The notes under the pieces are model-generated. The model had not been told where the DNA came from. It saw only the letters and a list, made by a program, of their open reading frames with translations, and did no database searches. 62,039 nucleotides of DNA from Candidatus Geothermarchaeota archaeon. GTDB lineage: Archaea > Thermoproteota > Nitrososphaeria > Geothermarchaeales > JDFR-13. Position numbers and translations under genes: made by a program. This document shows positions 24,733 through 33,396 of this stretch, one piece after another; within the stretch, counting starts at the first letter, position 1, and each line of letters opens with the position of its first letter. The stretch spans positions 1-62,039 of the forward strand of contig WAKB01000002.1 of NCBI GenBank assembly GCA_015523545.1. The letters run 5' to 3'.

Positions 24733-25950
24733 TTATAAGGGGTCCTCTGTCGGGATTGTCTCCTTCTCCTTCCTTGTTTTTATGGCGGTTAGCTGGTGTT
24801 GGCTGAATAGTTTTATGAAGCCCTCTGCCTCCTTGGGGTCTGGGTACCAGCCTGTGTCATAGTCTATCTTCTCCTCGGAGTAGAGGGTGTATGGACTATT
24901 CCTTCCGACCACCATGAGTCCTCCCTTATATATCTTCAGCTTGACGACGCCTGTCACGTACTTGTTCATCGAGTCTATCGCTAGGTCGATGTGCTTCTTA
25001 ACAGGGTCGATCCACAGCCCCTGGTAGACTAGGTCGCTCCACATAGCGTCGAGCATCCACTTCAGCCTCAGCTCCCCAGGGGTGAGGACCATCCTCTCAA
25101 GATCCTTGTGAGCCTCGACCAGTGTCAACGCGGCTGGCGCCTCATATACCTCCCTACTCTTGAGGCCTACCACCCTACTCTCGATATAGTCTATCCTCCC
25201 ATATCCATGGCTCCCCACCAGGCTGTTAAGCGTCTTCACAATCTCCACGGGCCCCATCTCCACACCATCCAGCGTCTTGGGAACCCCCTCCTCAAACCCT
25301 ATCTCGAGGTATAGCGGCTCGTCGGGAGCCTCTAGGGGCGACTTGGTCCACTGGTACACCTCTTCAGGCGGCTCCGCCTCCGGATCATCGAGTACACCTC
25401 CCTCTATACTCCTTGACCAGAGGTTCTCATCGACGCTATACTTCTTATGGATGCTGGGTACACTGTATCCATGCTTAGCCAGGATCTCGATGCTCTTAGC
25501 CCTTGTAAGGCTATACTCCCTCACAGGGGCTATTATCTCTACCTCGTCCCCCAGCAATGCCCTGAGAGTGATGTCGAACCTAACCTGGTCATTACCCTTA
25601 CCAGTACATCCATGTGCCACCGCATCTGCACCCTCCTTCAACGCCACCTCGGCAAGCTTAGAGGCTATGAGGGGCCTGGCCAGGGCGGTGCCGAGTGGAT
25701 ACTTACCCTCGTAGAGGGCGTTGGCCTTCACAGCCGGGAAGATATAGTCATGGACAAACTCCTCCTTAGCATCGATCATGTAGTGTTTAGACGCCCCCAG
25801 TTCATAGGCACGCTCCTCAACACCCTCGAGCTCACCCTCCTGCCCAACATCCACCGTCACGGTGACAACCTCGGCACCGTACTCCTCTCTGAGGAGGACC
25901 AGTATGGTTGATGTGTCGAGCCCACCTGAGTAGGCCAGCACCACCTTCAA
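24733..25950 (-). CDS. argG: Argininosuccinate synthase
   Basis: The 405-aa enzyme condenses citrulline and aspartate with ATP to argininosuccinate. The N-type ATP pyrophosphatase loop SGGLDTS lies at 8-14, DVGQEGELE near 38-46, HGCTGKGNDQVRFD around 115-128 and SVDENLWSRSIEGGVL around 172-187, all standard. It has full length. The start is TTG at 25950, with GGGGTGG about 10 bases upstream; an out-of-frame ATG CCT TGA overlaps it. It diverges from an ACT-domain regulator across a palindrome (26016-26031). It reads toward the CRISPR leader, so read-through into the array is possible. Confidence 0.95.
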   Translation of the reverse strand: MKVVLAYSGGLDTSTILVLLREEYGAEVVTVTVDVGQEGELEGVEERAYELGASKHYMIDAKEEFVHDYIFPAVKANALYEGKYPLGTALARPLIASKLAEVALKEGADAVAHGCTGKGNDQVRFDITLRALLGDEVEIIAPVREYSLTRAKSIEILAKHGYSVPSIHKKYSVDENLWSRSIEGGVLDDPEAEPPEEVYQWTKSPLEAPDEPLYLEIGFEEGVPKTLDGVEMGPVEIVKTLNSLVGSHGYGRIDYIESRVVGLKSREVYEAPAALTLVEAHKDLERMVLTPGELRLKWMLDAMWSDLVYQGLWIDPVKKHIDLAIDSMNKYVTGVVKLKIYKGGLMVVGRNSPYTLYSEEKIDYDTGWYPDPKEAEGFIKLFSQHQLTAIKTRKEKETIPTEDPL

Positions 25951-26015
25951 GGCATGTCCACCCCACTCCCAGCCACGGGACTAAATGCTTTACCCGGAAC
26001 AGCCAAATCAAGCGT

Positions 26016-26031
26016 GTTATCCGGATATAAC
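26016..26031. promoter_or_regulatory. Palindromic candidate operator between argG and ACT regulator
   Basis: GTTAT and ATAAC arms flank CCGGAT in the 111-bp divergent gap. The right arm overlaps the TATA-like GATATAAC used by the plus-strand gene, so a bound regulator could block that promoter. Confidence 0.4.
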
Positions 26032-26061
26032 AGGGGGAACATACATTGTTATACATGGAAC

Positions 26062-26736
26062 ATGAGATCCATAGCAGAGGTCGTCGAGGAGCTAGTTATT
26101 GGAGACCCGGTGCTACGCCAATGCATAGCCAGGGGAGCCGCCAACTACTCGAGGATTGCGAGGCAGCTCAGGAGACAGGTCTCCCGGGAACTGGGTAGAG
26201 AGGTCTCCATAGACTCGATAAAGATGGCGTTGATCCGCCTCGCCCAGAGGATGAAGGCTGGGGAACATCCGGGGGACGATGTCCTAAAAGTCCTAGCCAG
26301 CTCCAGCATAGAGGTTAGGACAGGCGTATCAATCCTAAGCCTCAGGCTCGACGCACTGCCGAGGCTATATCCACTCCTCCCCGAGATAGCCCCCAGGGCT
26401 AGGTTCTTCGCCGTGATGCACAGCGTACTAGCAGTGACCCTAGCGGTGGACGATACACTGGTGGACAGGATAGTCGGGGAGATCGGAGGGGACCAGATCC
26501 TAGAGATGGGGAGGGGCTACTCAGCAATCGTGATAGTCAGCCCAGACGACGTGATGAGGGTGCCAGGCATCATAGCCTACATATCCAACCTCCTGGCACT
26601 GAACAACATCAACATAGTCCACATCGAGTCATGCTACACAGACACCATCCTGATCGTGGATAGGCACGACATGGAGAAGGCATTCAACCTATTAATGAGG
26701 CATATAGAGAAGGCGAGGACATTGACAGGGGGCTAA
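26062..26736 (+). CDS. ACT-domain protein with HTH-like N-terminus, probable regulator
   Basis: From the ATG at 26062 the protein has 225 aa. An N-terminal helical part (NYSRIARQLRRQVSRELG, SIDSIKMALIRLAQRM, about 25-60) looks like a winged-helix or HTH. The C-terminal part MRVPGIIAYISNLLALNNINIVHIESCYTDTILIVD (about 165-210) is an ACT domain, which binds amino acids. Together they suggest an amino-acid-responsive transcription regulator. Its divergent neighbour argG makes arginine or another urea-cycle amino acid a candidate ligand, by inference. Upstream in-frame codons back to 25954 are not used, since the TATA-like GATATAAC at 26023-26030 lies inside them. Confidence 0.72.
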   Translation: MRSIAEVVEELVIGDPVLRQCIARGAANYSRIARQLRRQVSRELGREVSIDSIKMALIRLAQRMKAGEHPGDDVLKVLASSSIEVRTGVSILSLRLDALPRLYPLLPEIAPRARFFAVMHSVLAVTLAVDDTLVDRIVGEIGGDQILEMGRGYSAIVIVSPDDVMRVPGIIAYISNLLALNNINIVHIESCYTDTILIVDRHDMEKAFNLLMRHIEKARTLTGG

Positions 26737-26877
26737 GAAGGCCGGGGAAGCACCATAACCCCTTATGAAAAGCCGGGATTCTACAAAAGGGGGATATGGA
26801 GAAACTCCCTATCAAAAGGGTGGGTTATGAAGAGGGGCAGACCCAGTTTCAGAAGCCCCCCCTAATGAAAAAATTAT

Positions 26878-26892
26878 ACGCCTCAGAGGCGT
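26878..26892 (-). terminator. Intrinsic terminator-like hairpin behind the alkyltransferase gene
   Basis: On the minus strand, ACGCCTC and GAGGCGT pair around one base, followed by ATAATTTTTT, 18 nt after the stop of the alkyltransferase gene. A stem followed by T6 fits termination. The 26737-26877 stretch beyond holds no gene I can support. Confidence 0.55.
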
Positions 26893-26909
26893 CTCAGGGC
26901 TCTGCCACG

Positions 26910-27377
26910 CTATATCTCTATACCCTCGTGCCTGAGTAGAGCCCTCTTCAGGTTTAGGCCGCCCAGCGAGGTGAAGCCACCCAGCCCGCTGCTCGAGACT
27001 ACCCTGTGGCAGGGTATAGCTATCAGGAAGGGGTTCCTAGCAAGGGCCTGACCCACGGCCCTAGGCGACCCGCCTACACGCTGGGCAACCCATTTATAGG
27101 TCCTCACGACTCCGAAGGGTATCGTCGCGACAAGCTCCAACACCCTCCGCGTATAGCTAGGCAGGCCGTGCCGATCCATATCCAGCTCTTCAATGCTGAA
27201 GCCGGGGTCGCGGCCGGACAGGTAGACCCGGAACTTCTCCACAACTACTGAGCTGGTGGAGCCACTACCCATACACTGGGGAACATAATCACTGCTAAGG
27301 AGCTTATCACCCTCCACCTCCAGCCTCAGATAGCCAGGGTAGAACCCAAGCTCGAGACACACGGTCTCCACAGTCAT
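26910..27377 (-). CDS. ogt: Methylated-DNA--protein-cysteine methyltransferase
   Basis: A 155-aa suicide repair protein that takes alkyl groups from O6-alkylguanine. The C-terminal domain shows TIPFGVVRTYKWVAQRVG, the helix-turn-helix with the arginine finger (SPRAVGQALARNPF), and active-site IPCHRVV with Cys123. The N-terminal domain is short, as in thermophilic archaeal Ogt. Free-standing, with a hairpin plus T-run after its stop. Confidence 0.93.
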   Translation of the reverse strand: MTVETVCLELGFYPGYLRLEVEGDKLLSSDYVPQCMGSGSTSSVVVEKFRVYLSGRDPGFSIEELDMDRHGLPSYTRRVLELVATIPFGVVRTYKWVAQRVGGSPRAVGQALARNPFLIAIPCHRVVSSSGLGGFTSLGGLNLKRALLRHEGIEI

Positions 27378-27756
27378 CCCAGACCCAATGAATAGACAGT
27401 CCCCCTGATTAAACCCTCGGCGAAGGGTTGGGAAAGGCCCTTGGAAGCTGGATGGGTATTACGGTATTTTTTACTTTTTAGCTATAAACTAGATGGTAAA
27501 AAAGATATCGGGCATAGAAATCTGGCTTCACCGGGGAAGCTTCTGCGTCGGAGGTGGGGTTGTTCCTGAAACAGCGTTGTCCATCCGTGTTTGGGGAGCT
27601 GCTCATCAGTTTTTCTATTCCTCTGGTGACGTGTCTCTTAGGTTGGCGGTATATGTGTATCCTGTCTTTCCTGGCTACATTATATAGTATTAAGTATTTC
27701 TCTGTAGTGTATAGGGAGTGTTCTCGAATTACCTGGGTTTGTGAGGGGATGGTGGT
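27378..27756. other. Non-coding gap between ogt and amidohydrolase
   Basis: The stretch is A/T-richer than the genes around it and holds only short ORFs with no family likeness. TTTACTTTTTAGC at 27470-27482 and TATATAGTATTAAG around 27680-27695 could be promoter elements. The latter lies 60-75 nt before the TTG start of the next gene. No RNA gene recognised. Confidence 0.4.
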
Positions 27757-29181
27757 TTGAGGCTGTTGATCAGGGCTAGGGCTGTTGTCACGATGTCTGG
27801 CCCGGGTCTCGGCGTTATCGACTATGGGGCTGTCTATGTGGAGGATGGGATAATAACCTGTGTAGGTAGGTATGGAGATGTTATCAAGCATGCCTCTAAG
27901 GATGACTACTACATCAATGTTAGCCGATCCGGGGTGGTCCTACCCGGGTTCTACGACCTCCATATGCATACCGATATCAACCTCCTCAAGGGGTTCGCCA
28001 ACGATATGCCTGAGAGTGAGTGGATGGAGCTTGGCGTCTCTCCCCTAAGGAGTCATATGGAGTGGAGGCATATCAAGGCCTCTACCAGGCTAGCCGTCCT
28101 CGAGGCCCTACGTGGAGGGACCGTGGTCTACGGCGAGTATAGCCGCCACCTCGAGAGGCAGATCGACGAGGTGTATAGGCCCCTCGGTTTGAAGGTCTTC
28201 GGGGCATATCTCTTCAACACTATCTCGGAGCCTATGCATAGGGTGGCTGGGAAGCTGTATCCCCTCGACGCTGAGCTTGGTTATAAGGCGTTGGACGAGA
28301 CGGATAGGCTTATCCGGAAGTATCGGGGGGATAGGAATATCCGTATACTCTATGGGCCCCAGGCCATGGATATGGTTCCGCTGGAGGTGGTTAGGAACAG
28401 CTTCATGAGGGCGGCTGAGAACAGTACCTATGTCCATATGCATGTGGCCCAGGGTGGTAGGGAGAGGAGGCAGATGATGCGTCGCTACGGCGCCTCTACT
28501 GTCGATCTCATGGCTAGGGAGGGGCTGCTCAACCCACTGTTATTCGCGGCTCATCTACACGACACGACGGATGAGGAGTTGGCTAAGGTCGTCTCTATGG
28601 GGGCCACCATGGTTAGCTGCCACCGGTCCATAGCCTCGATAGACGGTATCGTCCCCCCACTCACCAAGTTCCTAGCTCTGGGTGGGAAGGCCGTCCTTGG
28701 GACTGACAACGCGGTGGGCCCTGGTAACCAGAGCATATTCAAGGAGCTTGGATATGTAGCCCTGCTAAGCAAGGTCTATGAGTCTGACCCTACAGCTATG
28801 CCCCACTGGAGGCTGCTACGCCTAGCGACGGCCGACTCTAGCAGGGTTGTCAGGGCCTTCGGCAACGGGGTGATCGAGGAGGGGTATGCCGGTGACCTCG
28901 TCATAGTGGATATGTGGAGGCCGAACACGATGCCTATACTGAGTAGGCCGATTAGGAACTACACCTCAAACCTGGTATACAGTATCTACGGCTCCGAGGT
29001 TACACACGTCTTCATAGATGGGAAGCCCTATGTGGAGGATGGGCGTGTATTGGCGATGGATGAGGAGGAGGTCTTGGAGGAGGCTCAGAAGGCTGCTGAG
29101 AACCTTGTTGAGAAGGCTGGTGCAGAGTACCTTGAGACTGGGAACAGCCTTGTAAAGAGCTTCAGGGCTGGACTCTTCTAA
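27757..29181 (+). CDS. Amidohydrolase, MTA/SAH-deaminase or guanine-deaminase-like
   Basis: The 474-aa protein belongs to the TrzA/ATZ-type amidohydrolases. PGFYDLHMHTD at 63-73 has the HxH metal pair, VHMHVAQ near 227-233 and AAHLHDTTD near 268 the later His residues, and VLGTDNAVGPGN near 311-322 the catalytic Asp. Relatives deaminate 5'-methylthioadenosine, S-adenosylhomocysteine, guanine or triazines. The usual HSH after the second strand is LHMH here, close to N-ethylammeline-type enzymes. The substrate cannot be fixed. The TTG start at 27757 is the first in frame with GAGGGGAT upstream. It has no operon partner; CutA follows with its own promoter. Confidence 0.82.
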   Translation: MRLLIRARAVVTMSGPGLGVIDYGAVYVEDGIITCVGRYGDVIKHASKDDYYINVSRSGVVLPGFYDLHMHTDINLLKGFANDMPESEWMELGVSPLRSHMEWRHIKASTRLAVLEALRGGTVVYGEYSRHLERQIDEVYRPLGLKVFGAYLFNTISEPMHRVAGKLYPLDAELGYKALDETDRLIRKYRGDRNIRILYGPQAMDMVPLEVVRNSFMRAAENSTYVHMHVAQGGRERRQMMRRYGASTVDLMAREGLLNPLLFAAHLHDTTDEELAKVVSMGATMVSCHRSIASIDGIVPPLTKFLALGGKAVLGTDNAVGPGNQSIFKELGYVALLSKVYESDPTAMPHWRLLRLATADSSRVVRAFGNGVIEEGYAGDLVIVDMWRPNTMPILSRPIRNYTSNLVYSIYGSEVTHVFIDGKPYVEDGRVLAMDEEEVLEEAQKAAENLVEKAGAEYLETGNSLVKSFRAGLF

Positions 29182-29186
29182 AACTC

Positions 29187-29194
29187 TTTATATC
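29187..29194 (+). promoter_or_regulatory. TATA box of cutA
   Basis: TTTATATC centred about 28 nt upstream of the ATG at 29219, just after the amidohydrolase stop. Confidence 0.5.
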
Positions 29195-29218
29195 CTCGGG
29201 ACGCCGAACCAATTACCC

Positions 29219-29542
29219 ATGACCACTGGTAAGGGTGTAGTGGTTCTCTGCACAGCCCCTAGGGACGTGGCTAGGGAGATAGCTGGTAAGCTGGTTGGGG
29301 AGAGGCTGGCCGCATGTGTAAACATCCTCGACATTAGGAGCATCTACTGGTGGGAGGGTGAGGTTCAGGACGATGAGGAGAGCCTACTCATAATAAAGAC
29401 ATCCCGTGACATGGTTGGGGAGCTGGAGAGGAGGATCCTTGAGATACATCCCTATGAGGTGCCTGAGATAGTCGTGTTGGAGCCTTTACATATCTATGAG
29501 AAGTATCTGGCCTGGGTCTTGGAGAGCGTCTCCCGTGGCTAG
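29219..29542 (+). CDS. cutA: CutA1-family divalent-cation-tolerance protein
   Basis: A 107-aa CutA trimer protein: VLCTAPRDVAREIAGKLVGERLAACVNI, then IYWWEGEVQDDEESLLIIKTS and EIHPYEVPEIVVLEP, all family signatures (the YxWxG strand and HPYExPE). The family is very stable, binds metal ions in some cases, and its cellular role remains unsettled. Free-standing; its end overlaps the convergent membrane-protein gene by four bases. Confidence 0.95.
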   Translation: MTTGKGVVVLCTAPRDVAREIAGKLVGERLAACVNILDIRSIYWWEGEVQDDEESLLIIKTSRDMVGELERRILEIHPYEVPEIVVLEPLHIYEKYLAWVLESVSRG

Positions 29543-30744
29543 GTCTCCTCCCTGTAGAGCATGACCATCGTGGCTAGGAAGGCTAAATAGGCTAGGTATA
29601 TCAGCATCGCATGTAGATGGGCCGCCTGCATAGACCTCAGGGATGGGATCAAATCTATAGCTACTCTCAGGGCTACTCCTATGTTTAGTAGGGCTAGGGG
29701 TGCGGGATTCAATGCCTTGTAGGGAGCTCTCCGGACAGTTATGGGTGGCAGCATGACACCCGCATAGGCCACGACGTAGTTCGCTATGAAGCCGAGTGTC
29801 AGGCTATGTAGCCCGGCGTCCCAGAGATACCTGTCCCCACCCAGGCTGTATAGGAGTAGGAGTAGATGCCCAGCCAGTAGCCAGGATCCCCCCATGTTGA
29901 TATGTCTCCGGAAATAGAGATATCTCTTCCAGTCCCTCTGGGACATCCTATCCTCATAGGGCTTCCCAGGCCTATGCTCAAACACGTTGTAGGCCAGTGC
30001 ATAGAGTGCTGAGGAGCCTAGCAGGAGTGTTGTTGCGAGTGGTGATGGGGGTCTTGAGACCGTCATGTCTAGGAGTAGCGCCGCGAGACCCGCCATATGT
30101 AGTAGTAGGGAGGGTGCTAGGAGCCTGTTATCCACCACTGTGAACTTGAACTTCATCGTCCTGACCGATACCCCATAGATCATCGGTGCGGCGAAGCCTA
30201 GTATAACCGCTAGGTGGTAGGCATCCATACCGGTTGGGAAGACCAGATCCCTTGTGTAGGCCATCCATAGCCTATATCCATAGACAACTAGGAGCATCGA
30301 GATCGATAGGAGGATATATAGATCGGCATATGTGAAGACGGGGTATCTAAGCCTAACCCTGCTCACTATATAGGATGCATAGAGTAGGATGCCTAGGAAG
30401 CCTAGCACCAATGGGTGGGGAGAAGGGGTGTCGAGGAGATATAGAAGGAGCGTCCCCGCCTCACCGGCTAGGAATAGGGCTATGGATATGGATGCCACTG
30501 TCCTACTAGGTCTATAGCCCCAGAAGCCGGGGAGGAGTGTATAGGCTACTCCCATGACGAAGAGTGTGAGGACTGGGTATAGCATGGTGGAAGGGTGTGT
30601 AGGGATGATCTTTGTCTCGACGGGGGCTAGGCCCCAGAAATTGGCTAGCCACATCATCCCGACATATACCCCATATATGAGCAATGGGGCTGTTAGGAGG
30701 AGTATCGACATCGTTATCCTTGATGTTGGGAATGGCGAGCCCAT
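29539..30744 (-). CDS. Polytopic membrane protein, NnrS/heme-copper-like (second copy)
   Basis: The 401-aa protein has about 12 membrane helices. Helix 2 reads IIPTHPSTMLYPVLTLFVMG, the penultimate region FRRHINMGGSWLLAGHLLLLLY and GLHSLTLGFIANYVVAYAGVMLPPI. The conserved membrane His positions and the GLHSLTLGFIAN helix parallel the protein at 17.1-18.2 kb (VLHTAALGYIGN) and NnrS-type proteins, suggesting a heme- or copper-binding role. It is the third gene of an operon, four bases after an SF2 helicase gene, an odd partnership. Function unknown; homology between the two copies is my reading of motifs. Confidence 0.68.
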   Translation of the reverse strand: MGSPFPTSRITMSILLLTAPLLIYGVYVGMMWLANFWGLAPVETKIIPTHPSTMLYPVLTLFVMGVAYTLLPGFWGYRPSRTVASISIALFLAGEAGTLLLYLLDTPSPHPLVLGFLGILLYASYIVSRVRLRYPVFTYADLYILLSISMLLVVYGYRLWMAYTRDLVFPTGMDAYHLAVILGFAAPMIYGVSVRTMKFKFTVVDNRLLAPSLLLHMAGLAALLLDMTVSRPPSPLATTLLLGSSALYALAYNVFEHRPGKPYEDRMSQRDWKRYLYFRRHINMGGSWLLAGHLLLLLYSLGGDRYLWDAGLHSLTLGFIANYVVAYAGVMLPPITVRRAPYKALNPAPLALLNIGVALRVAIDLIPSLRSMQAAHLHAMLIYLAYLAFLATMVMLYREET

Positions 30745-30748
30745 CCCA

Positions 30749-32476
30749 TCACCTCCTGAACCACTTGTCGGCAGAGTATATGTTGTCGATGATCATGTCG
30801 AGTACCTCGGCCTCTGAGACGGGGTATGAATATCTATACCTAGCTAGGTGCATCAGACCAGCCTTAATAATCTTTACATATCCATGTATATTTCTCAGCA
30901 CCCCGTGTCTAGAGAGGGCTCTGCGTAGCCGGCTCCACCCCCTGTCGTAACGCCCTGTTATTCCTTGGCTGGCGCCGTCGAAGGTTATGTATGCCTCCAG
31001 CTCTCTGTTCGGGGTTAGATAGAGACGGTACTCGTCGTATAGCTTCTCGATGCCATGTCTCGCCGCGTATATCCTGCCCCTATCCGTATAGATGTAGACC
31101 GCCAAACCTGCCTCGAGGAGGCTTCTAACGGCCTGCCTAGCCCGTTGCTGATCCATACCTGTAGCCGATGCGAGCTCCTCCAGGGTCATTGGCCTCTCCT
31201 CCAGGGCCTCGAGTATCCTCCTCCTACTGCTCATCATGATGAGCTCCTCCAACACCTCCCTCGAGACGGGGGTGGCCACCCCCAGTCTCTCAATGGTGGC
31301 TAGGCCGTCCACTAGACTATCCATATCTACAGTGTCCGGTGTGGCTATGAATACGAGGTATTTCTGGCCTCCCTGGCCCGGCCTGAGTAGACGCCCCATA
31401 CGCTGTATGAAGCGTAGGGGGCTAGCCACCTGGCTCCACACGACTAGTAGGTCGGCCTCTGGGAGGTCTATCCCCTCCTCACCCACGCTCGTGGATACTA
31501 CGATCCGCTTCTCCCTACTCCTCACCTCCTCTAGCCTGGCAGCTATGTTTCCATGTCTCCTACCAATGAGTAGTGTGGCATCATCCCCGAGCCTATCCCT
31601 TATCAGCCTGGCTATCACGACCCTATCGACGAATATATAGGCCTTCCTAAAGCCTTCATGGTCATCGAGGACGCGTAGTAGGTGTTCCAGCTTGTGGGCC
31701 GGTCTAACCGCTGGGCTGAAGAGCTTCTCCTCCAGCCCCTCTAGGAGTTCATGGATGCTTATGGATCCTCTATAGGTCTCCCTAAGCGCCTCCGCACCGT
31801 CCCTGACATACCACCTGATACTGTTGCCCAGCATCATCCTCTCCTTCCCACTACTCATCATCCACATCTTCTCCAGAGTCCTGTAGAGCCCCATCTCCTC
31901 ATGGTTTAGGGGTGCTTCATACACCTCAGCCACTAGTGGGGGCATGTATCTACGTATCTCCTCGTCCCTCCAGCTCCAGCACCTTATAACGCCTATACTC
32001 CTCTCTATCAAGCCCCTCCTACTGGGGGGTATGAATGCTGATAGGCCTAGTCTCCTCCTAGGCCTGACCTGTTCAACCACCTGTCTATAGGGGTCCTGCC
32101 CAGTCGTGTGGTGACACTCATCCACCACTAATGCATCTGGCTCCTCCTCCAGGCCTTCAGAGACTATTATCTCGGGCGTGGCGACCACCACCCTAGCCTT
32201 CCTAGCCTCCTCCCTCAATCCCCTGCTGAGGCTCCCGTGTAGTGGCTTAGCCGGGATACCCATCTCCCTGAAGACTCTGCTCGTCTGTTCAACAAGTATC
32301 CTGGTGGGCTCTAGGACCAGTACCTTCCTACCTCCCCTGTCGAGTATATTCTTTATCCACAGCCCCGCTATGACCGTCTTACCAGTCCCGGTGGGCATGC
32401 ATATGACCGCTCCCTCGTGTCTAAGAGCCCATTCCAGGGCCTCCTCCTGATACCTCCTCCTCTCAATCCTCTTCAT
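30749..32476 (-). CDS. SF2 helicase with C-terminal winged-helix region
   Basis: This 575-aa protein has RecA domain 1 with CMPTGTGKT (26-34), VVATPE, the DECH box at 119-122 and LSAF; RecA domain 2 with STSVGEEGIDLPEADLLVVW and motif VI QRMGRLLRPG. After them comes a wHTH-like segment (about 415-470, ILEALEERPMTLEELASATGM) and a basic C-terminus. The DECHH box and motif VI recall Hef/FANCM- and ERCC3-type repair helicases, but there is no nuclease domain. Its ATG overlaps the stop of a TIM-barrel gene (ATGA). A role in DNA repair is likely from family and partner. Confidence 0.82.
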   Translation of the reverse strand: MKRIERRRYQEEALEWALRHEGAVICMPTGTGKTVIAGLWIKNILDRGGRKVLVLEPTRILVEQTSRVFREMGIPAKPLHGSLSRGLREEARKARVVVATPEIIVSEGLEEEPDALVVDECHHTTGQDPYRQVVEQVRPRRRLGLSAFIPPSRRGLIERSIGVIRCWSWRDEEIRRYMPPLVAEVYEAPLNHEEMGLYRTLEKMWMMSSGKERMMLGNSIRWYVRDGAEALRETYRGSISIHELLEGLEEKLFSPAVRPAHKLEHLLRVLDDHEGFRKAYIFVDRVVIARLIRDRLGDDATLLIGRRHGNIAARLEEVRSREKRIVVSTSVGEEGIDLPEADLLVVWSQVASPLRFIQRMGRLLRPGQGGQKYLVFIATPDTVDMDSLVDGLATIERLGVATPVSREVLEELIMMSSRRRILEALEERPMTLEELASATGMDQQRARQAVRSLLEAGLAVYIYTDRGRIYAARHGIEKLYDEYRLYLTPNRELEAYITFDGASQGITGRYDRGWSRLRRALSRHGVLRNIHGYVKIIKAGLMHLARYRYSYPVSEAEVLDMIIDNIYSADKWFRR

Positions 32477-33351
32477 AGATGTGCCACTGCCCGTGACATG
32501 ATCTCTGAGTAGAGCCTCAGTGTATCGGCATACTTGGTCTCTGTAGGCCCAGTATAGATGATATGCATCCTCAGCGGCTCCTCCCCGCTCCTCATCCTAC
32601 GCACCATATACTCGGCTAATGCCTCGGCCAGGGGCTCAAGTGATGGGTATCCCCTGCCTAGTGGTACACGCTTCTTTAGTATCTTGCTACCCACGGCGAA
32701 GCCTATTATCTGGCTGAAACGTAGGGATAGGTAGTGTGGGGTCAGATCCGTGAGCCTCTCGAATATCCCCATCCAGAATTCCTTGTCCGTCTCCCTGTCC
32801 ATAGCCTCGAAGAGGCCACTGCTGTAGACCCCCTTCTCCAGCATCCATACATTCTCGAGCTGTAGACTGGCTATTACACGCTCCTCATCCGTCGCCTTCC
32901 TAATCTCCTCTATCTCCTCCCAGGTACCCAGCATCGAGGGGGTATAAGGTATCTCAATACTCACGACTAGTTCTTCGCTCACCTCTAACACCTGGTTGAC
33001 AAAGTCTATCACATTCTTGAGGTCATCCTCCTGTCTACCAGCCCTCCATCCGAGGTGGAGGTTATATATCTCTGCACCAGCTAGGACAGCCATCTCAGCC
33101 GCCTTTAGGAGGGCTTCCTGGCTCCTCTTCATAACTTCCGGGTCTCGGGAGACAACGTTGTAGTACGGTGCATGGGCTGTTATGGTCGTGAAGATCCCCT
33201 GTGCAGCCTCCCTATACCTCTCGAAGTAGGCCTTATCAATACTCTTCCTGCTGAAGTCTCTAGGAGGTATCTCGGTCAGCCTAGTCCCAAGTAGGGCTGC
33301 TGTCCTCAGCTTGGACAATCCATTATATGTGCCCCAGTCGAACAGGATCAT
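32473..33351 (-). CDS. Endonuclease-IV-like TIM-barrel protein with incomplete metal site
   Basis: A 292-aa TIM barrel of the AP-endonuclease-2 (Nfo/xylose-isomerase-like) superfamily. TAHAPYYN holds His60, YNLHLGW His99 and VSIEIPY Glu133, matching the first zinc ligands of endonuclease IV. The later ligands (the DxxH, His and DxH segments) are replaced by LQLENVW, YLSLRFSQ and LGRGYPSL, so the trinuclear site seems incomplete. It may bind one metal or act as a sugar-phosphate isomerase-like enzyme. It is the first gene of an operon with an SF2 helicase; a TATA-like GATTTATC lies about 30 nt upstream of the ATG. Confidence 0.75.
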   Translation of the reverse strand: MILFDWGTYNGLSKLRTAALLGTRLTEIPPRDFSRKSIDKAYFERYREAAQGIFTTITAHAPYYNVVSRDPEVMKRSQEALLKAAEMAVLAGAEIYNLHLGWRAGRQEDDLKNVIDFVNQVLEVSEELVVSIEIPYTPSMLGTWEEIEEIRKATDEERVIASLQLENVWMLEKGVYSSGLFEAMDRETDKEFWMGIFERLTDLTPHYLSLRFSQIIGFAVGSKILKKRVPLGRGYPSLEPLAEALAEYMVRRMRSGEEPLRMHIIYTGPTETKYADTLRLYSEIMSRAVAHL

Positions 33352-33396
33352 GTGGATAATATAGTCGATATATACAGATAAATCCTGGATCCAATT

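Noticed and set aside
26737-26877. Possible C/D-box small RNA after the ACT-regulator gene.
   Set aside because: I could not find matching C (RUGAUGA) and D (CUGA) boxes in the right order.
27478-27891. A 137-codon minus ORF across the gap and start of the amidohydrolase.
   Set aside because: Mostly complement of the non-coding gap and the true gene; no family likeness.
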